From an uncultured Burkholderiales bacterium (GTDB lineage Bacteria; Pseudomonadota; Gammaproteobacteria; Burkholderiales; Burkholderiaceae_C), in contig CAIYFE010000070.1 in NCBI GenBank assembly GCA_903925445.1, positions 1 to 9,122 on the forward strand: DNA of 9,122 nucleotides, given 5' to 3'. Both the position numbers and the translations under genes were made by a program. The stretch's first letter is position 1; each line of letters begins with the position of its first letter. The notes beneath the pieces are model-generated. The model worked only from the letters and a program-made list of their open reading frames with translations. It was not told where the DNA came from and searched no databases. Shown here piece after piece: positions 6,448 to 9,122 of the stretch.

Positions 6448-7989
6448 TCAATGTTCTCGGCGCAAGGCTGGGAACAAAATCACATCGCGAATGCTTGGGC
6501 TGTCGGTCAAGAGCATCATCAAGCGGTCGATGCCAATGCCACAGCCGCCGGTGGGCGGCATGCCGTATTCGAGCGCCCTCACGAAGTCATGGTCAAAGAA
6601 CATGGCTTCATCGTCGCCGCTGTCTTTGGCGGTGACTTGGGCTTGGAATCGCGCTGCTTGGTCTTCGGCGTCATTGAGCTCGCTGAACCCATTGCCAAAC
6701 TCGCGGCCTGTGATGTAGAGCTCAAAGCGTTCGGTCACATCGGGCTTGCTGTCGCTGGCTCGCGCGAGCGGAGAAATTTCGACCGGATGTTCGCAAATGA
6801 AGGTGGGTTGCCAGAGTTTTTCTTCAACAGTTTCTTCAAAGTAGAGCACTTGCAAGCTGGCCAGTGAACGGGTTGAGAGCTTGTCTTTGGCCTCGTTCAT
6901 GCCGAGTTTTTTCAGCGCGTCGATGAGCCATGTGGCGTTGTCGACATGCTCACCGGCTTCGGTGTATTTGACGATGGCTTCGCGAATGGTCAAGCGTTCA
7001 AAGGGTTGTGACAAATCGACGGGCTTGCCGCCATAGGTCAACAGCAAAGTACCTGCAGCTTTGAGCGCGGCATCACGTACCAACTCTTCGGTGAAATGCA
7101 TCAGGTCTTGGTAGTTCCAATACGCCGCATAAAACTCCATCATGGTGAATTCAGGGTTGTGACGCACCGAGATGCCTTCATTGCGGAAGTTGCGGTTGAT
7201 CTCAAACACACGATCAAACCCGCCCACGATCAGTCGCTTCAAGTAGAGCTCAGGCGCAATGCGCAAATACATTTCTTGATCGAGCGCGTTGTGGTGAGTG
7301 ATGAAGGGCTTGGCATTGGCGCCACCAGGGATGGGGTGCAACATAGGCGTTTCGACTTCTAAAAAGCCGTGGTGCACCATGAATTCGCGAATGCCGCTGA
7401 CCGCTTTGCTGCGCGCGACAAAACGTTTGCGTGCCGTTTCATCGGTCATCAAGTCGATGTAACGCTGACGGTATTTGATCTCTTGGTCATGCACGCCATG
7501 AAATTTATCGGGCATGGGGCGCAGGCTCTTGGTGAGCAAGCGAATTTGAGTGGCGTGAATCGACAACTCGCCGGTGCGGGTTTTAAACAGCTTGCCTTCG
7601 CAGGCCACGATGTCGCCCAAATCCCAATGTTTGAAATCGGCGTAGATGGCTTCACCCACGTCATCGCGTGCGACATAAATTTGAATGCGACCAGTGCTGT
7701 CTTGCAACGTCGCAAAACTGGCCTTGCCCATCACGCGCTTGAGCATCATGCGACCCGCGACTTTGGCGAATTGGCCTTCCTCCACCAACACTTCGGCCGT
7801 TTTGTCGCCATGGACTTCGTGCAAATTGGCCGCATGGTGGGCCGGTTTGAAGTCGTTGGGGAACGCCACGCCAGCGCCTTGTGCTTGACGCTCGCGCAAG
7901 GTTTTGAGTTTTTCGCGGCGTTCGGCGATGAGCTGGTTTTCGTCCACAGGAGCGGTTTCGGGCGTAGCGGGGGTGTTGTTGTTAGACAT
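6448..7989 (-). CDS. lysS: Lysyl-tRNA synthetase, class II
   Basis: The 513-residue enzyme charges tRNA-Lys with lysine using ATP in the cytoplasm. After a low-complexity Asn/Thr/Pro/Glu-rich N-terminus comes ENQLIAERREKL, typical of bacterial LysS. An OB-fold anticodon-binding domain follows (GRMMLKRVMGKASF), then the class II catalytic domain. Motif 1 lies around GFLEVETPML with PIPGGANAKPF; motif 2 contains RNFRNEG (from R266) and the EFTMMEFY stretch; motif 3 is GCGIGIDRL (482 onward). Full length is normal for the family. The start ATG (7987-7989, complement) lacks a good purine-rich ribosome site: the bases before it are pyrimidine-rich. Its stop faces the stop of the lipoprotein gene with 3 bases between. 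It is divergently oriented to the thioesterase gene. Confidence 0.98.
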   Translation of the reverse strand: MSNNNTPATPETAPVDENQLIAERREKLKTLRERQAQGAGVAFPNDFKPAHHAANLHEVHGDKTAEVLVEEGQFAKVAGRMMLKRVMGKASFATLQDSTGRIQIYVARDDVGEAIYADFKHWDLGDIVACEGKLFKTRTGELSIHATQIRLLTKSLRPMPDKFHGVHDQEIKYRQRYIDLMTDETARKRFVARSKAVSGIREFMVHHGFLEVETPMLHPIPGGANAKPFITHHNALDQEMYLRIAPELYLKRLIVGGFDRVFEINRNFRNEGISVRHNPEFTMMEFYAAYWNYQDLMHFTEELVRDAALKAAGTLLLTYGGKPVDLSQPFERLTIREAIVKYTEAGEHVDNATWLIDALKKLGMNEAKDKLSTRSLASLQVLYFEETVEEKLWQPTFICEHPVEISPLARASDSKPDVTERFELYITGREFGNGFSELNDAEDQAARFQAQVTAKDSGDDEAMFFDHDFVRALEYGMPPTGGCGIGIDRLMMLLTDSPSIRDVILFPALRREH

Positions 7990-8037
7990 CTGAGAGGCCA
8001 GTGAAGAAGGGGGCTGCTGGGGCGCAGCGAATCGGCT

Positions 8038-8043
8038 ATTTTA
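8038..8043 (-). promoter_or_regulatory. Candidate -10 element for lysS
   Basis: On the - strand this reads TAAAAT, one mismatch from the sigma-70 consensus TATAAT, about 50 bases upstream of the lysS ATG. No convincing -35 box is found at 16-18 bases spacing, so this is a tentative call. The 178-base divergent interval 7990-8167 must also hold the start site for the + strand thioesterase. There only weak matches were found: TTGGAC at 8076 has no good -10 partner, and TAAACT at 8119 has no good -35 partner. Confidence 0.3.
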
Positions 8044-8152
8044 AGGGGCACGGATCCGCTGCTGGAGGGCACCACTTGGACTGTCTCTTGGGTGTCGATG
8101 GTAGGGAGGAATTACTTTTAAACTGATTCCAAAGTAGACACACAACCCCAGC

Positions 8153-8158
8153 AAGGAG
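8153..8158 (+). promoter_or_regulatory. Ribosome binding site of the thioesterase gene
   Basis: AAGGAG is a full Shine-Dalgarno match 9 bases before ATG 8168 and fixes that start. No other in-frame start has a comparable site. Confidence 0.7.
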
Positions 8159-8167
8159 ACGCATCCC

Positions 8168-8731
8168 ATGACTGACCACACCACGCCATCGAATGACGCA
8201 GCGCACGCCACGCTACAACAATGGTTGGCCGAAGAAGAGGCGCTTTTGGCGCTTCGAGAGCAAGCAAAAGGTGTCGAGGTGATCAGCCCCGAACTGTTCA
8301 AAACTCAATCGGGTTTGGAGATCATGCGCAGCAGAATGAGCGGGCATGCAGCATTTGCACACATTGGACAAACCATGAACTTCATGCCCGTTCACGTAGA
8401 AGAAGGGTCGGTTATTTTTCAAGGCGCTCCACAACTGTCGCATTACAACCCTTTGGGCAGCGTGCACGGTGGTTGGTTTGCTACTTTGCTCGACTCAGCC
8501 TTGGGCTGTTCGGTGCACACCAAGTTGCCTGCAGGGCGCGGCTACACCACGGCCGAGTTGAGCGTGAACATCGTGAAGGCCTTGACGATCAAAGTGCCAC
8601 GCGTACGCGCCATTGGTCGCGTGTTGCATTGCGGACGCCAACTCGCCACCGCCGAGGCGCGATTGGTCGGACCCGATGGCACCTTGTACGCGCACGGCAC
8701 GACGACTTGTTTGGTGTTTGAAATGAAGTGA
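8168..8731 (+). CDS. PaaI-family hotdog-fold acyl-CoA thioesterase
   Basis: The 187-residue cytoplasmic protein is predicted to hydrolyse acyl- or aryl-CoA thioesters. Residues 1-60 are a polar, Ala/Glu-rich N-terminal extension. The hotdog domain covers roughly 60-187. Its central helix carries the PaaI pattern NPLGSVHGG (His100, Gly101, Gly102) then ATLLDSALG, with Asp109 at the position of the catalytic acid in PaaI-type enzymes. YTTAELSVN and the later strands (IGRVLHCG, TAEARLVGPDGTLYAHGTTT) are typical of the family. The substrate cannot be inferred. It is transcribed away from lysS and ends 11 bases before the accD stop, to which it is convergent, so it is probably a single-gene unit. 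Confidence 0.88.
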   Translation: MTDHTTPSNDAAHATLQQWLAEEEALLALREQAKGVEVISPELFKTQSGLEIMRSRMSGHAAFAHIGQTMNFMPVHVEEGSVIFQGAPQLSHYNPLGSVHGGWFATLLDSALGCSVHTKLPAGRGYTTAELSVNIVKALTIKVPRVRAIGRVLHCGRQLATAEARLVGPDGTLYAHGTTTCLVFEMK

Positions 8732-8732
8732 C

Positions 8733-8745
8733 TGATCGCGGATCA
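8733..8745. repeat. Short perfect inverted repeat between convergent thioesterase and accD ends
   Basis: TGATC, a GCG loop, then GATCA: a 5-base stem that includes the accD stop codon. It lies exactly at the meeting point of the two convergent genes. Neither strand has a U-run after it, so it is a weak candidate at best for a transcription-stopping hairpin and could be chance. Confidence 0.3.
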
Positions 8746-9122
8746 AGCCACCGCATCTGCCGGCTGGCGCAGCAGCATGGCCAAGGTGCTGGCCACGGTG
8801 TCGCGCAATTGGCGTCGATCGCAAATCAGATCGACCGCCCCTTTTTCTTGTAAAAATTCAGCCCGTTGGAAGCCTTCTGGCAAGGTCACGCGCACGGTGT
8901 TTTCAATCACGCGAGGACCGGCAAAACCGATCAGGGCTTTGGGTTCGGCGATCACCACATCGCCCACAAAAGCAAAGCCGGCCGAGACGCCACCCATGGT
9001 GGGATCGGTCAGCACACTGATGTAAGGCAAGCCTTTTTTGGCCAATCGAGTGAGTGAGGCATTGGTTTTTGCCATTTGCATGAGCGACAGCAAGCCTTCT
9101 TGCATGCGCGCGCCACCGGTGG
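8743..9122 (-). CDS. accD: Acetyl-CoA carboxylase carboxyltransferase subunit beta, C-terminal part (partial, 5' end outside window)
   Basis: The last 125 residues of AccD are present, running off the right edge at TGGARMQEG, the conserved glycine-rich segment of the carboxyltransferase domain. Recognisable family stretches follow: LTDPTMGGVSAGFA, IGFAGPRVIENTV and LPEGFQRAEFL. With AccA, AccD transfers the carboxyl group from carboxybiotin to acetyl-CoA to make malonyl-CoA for fatty-acid synthesis. The zinc-finger N-terminus is outside the window. The reading frame is intact to TGA (8743-8745, complement), which ends in PADAVA. The ATG at 9105 is internal and not the start. There is no sign of truncation apart from the window edge. 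Confidence 0.96.
   Translation of the reverse strand, partial: TGGARMQEGLLSLMQMAKTNASLTRLAKKGLPYISVLTDPTMGGVSAGFAFVGDVVIAEPKALIGFAGPRVIENTVRVTLPEGFQRAEFLQEKGAVDLICDRRQLRDTVASTLAMLLRQPADAVA

Noticed and set aside
7369..8004. Long + strand open frame of 211 codons opposite the lysS 5' half
   Set aside because: It lies wholly antisense to a confidently identified lysS, has no ribosome site or family resemblance, and reads as a codon-bias shadow.
8076..8124. Sigma-70 promoter for the thioesterase gene
   Set aside because: TTGGAC at 8076 and TAAACT at 8119 are not spaced to pair with each other, and neither has another good partner box, so no confident promoter can be called.
8733..8745. Bidirectional intrinsic terminator for the thioesterase gene and accD
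   Set aside because: The stem is only 5 base pairs and no T-run follows on either strand; kept only as a short inverted repeat.

Overview
The window looks like a chromosomal segment of a betaproteobacterium of order Burkholderiales, probably a Comamonadaceae-type freshwater organism. The basis is the sequence style of the lysS and accD products and a moderate, by-eye mid-50s GC content; no search was possible, so the genus is open.

Positions 1-6444 (+ strand) are one compact, translationally coupled operon. In order it holds: the last 32 codons of an upstream gene (possibly a TolC-like outer-membrane channel); a type I secretion ABC ATPase with a non-catalytic C39-like domain; an HlyD-type membrane fusion protein; two small, related MotB/OmpA-like single-pass inner-membrane proteins; a MotA/TolQ/ExbB-like four-helix channel protein with a long helical C-terminal tail; and a BamE/SmpA-like lipoprotein. 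Gene borders overlap by 1, 8 or 4 bases or are separated by 4-17 bases, and no promoter for the operon is inside the window.

The MotA/MotB-like pair beside a type I secretion system recalls SiiA/SiiB, the proton-channel accessory proteins of the Salmonella SPI-4 system that secretes the giant adhesin SiiE. This locus differs in carrying two SiiA-like genes in tandem. Only the second has the transmembrane aspartate expected of a proton-conducting MotB/ExbD/SiiA subunit; the first has alanine at the aligned position. This suggests an asymmetric, heteromeric 5:2-type motor coupled to adhesin secretion or retention. Both periplasmic domains keep an Asp and an Arg 15 residues apart, as in the peptidoglycan-binding site of OmpA domains. 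The secreted substrate is not in the window.

Positions 6448-9122 are housekeeping. lysS (lysyl-tRNA synthetase) is on the - strand and meets the operon tail to tail with 3 bases between stop codons. A 178-base divergent region separates it from a PaaI-family hotdog thioesterase gene (+). The 3' part of accD (acetyl-CoA carboxylase carboxyltransferase beta subunit) enters from the right on the - strand. No RNA genes, CRISPR arrays, insertion sequences or large repeats were seen.
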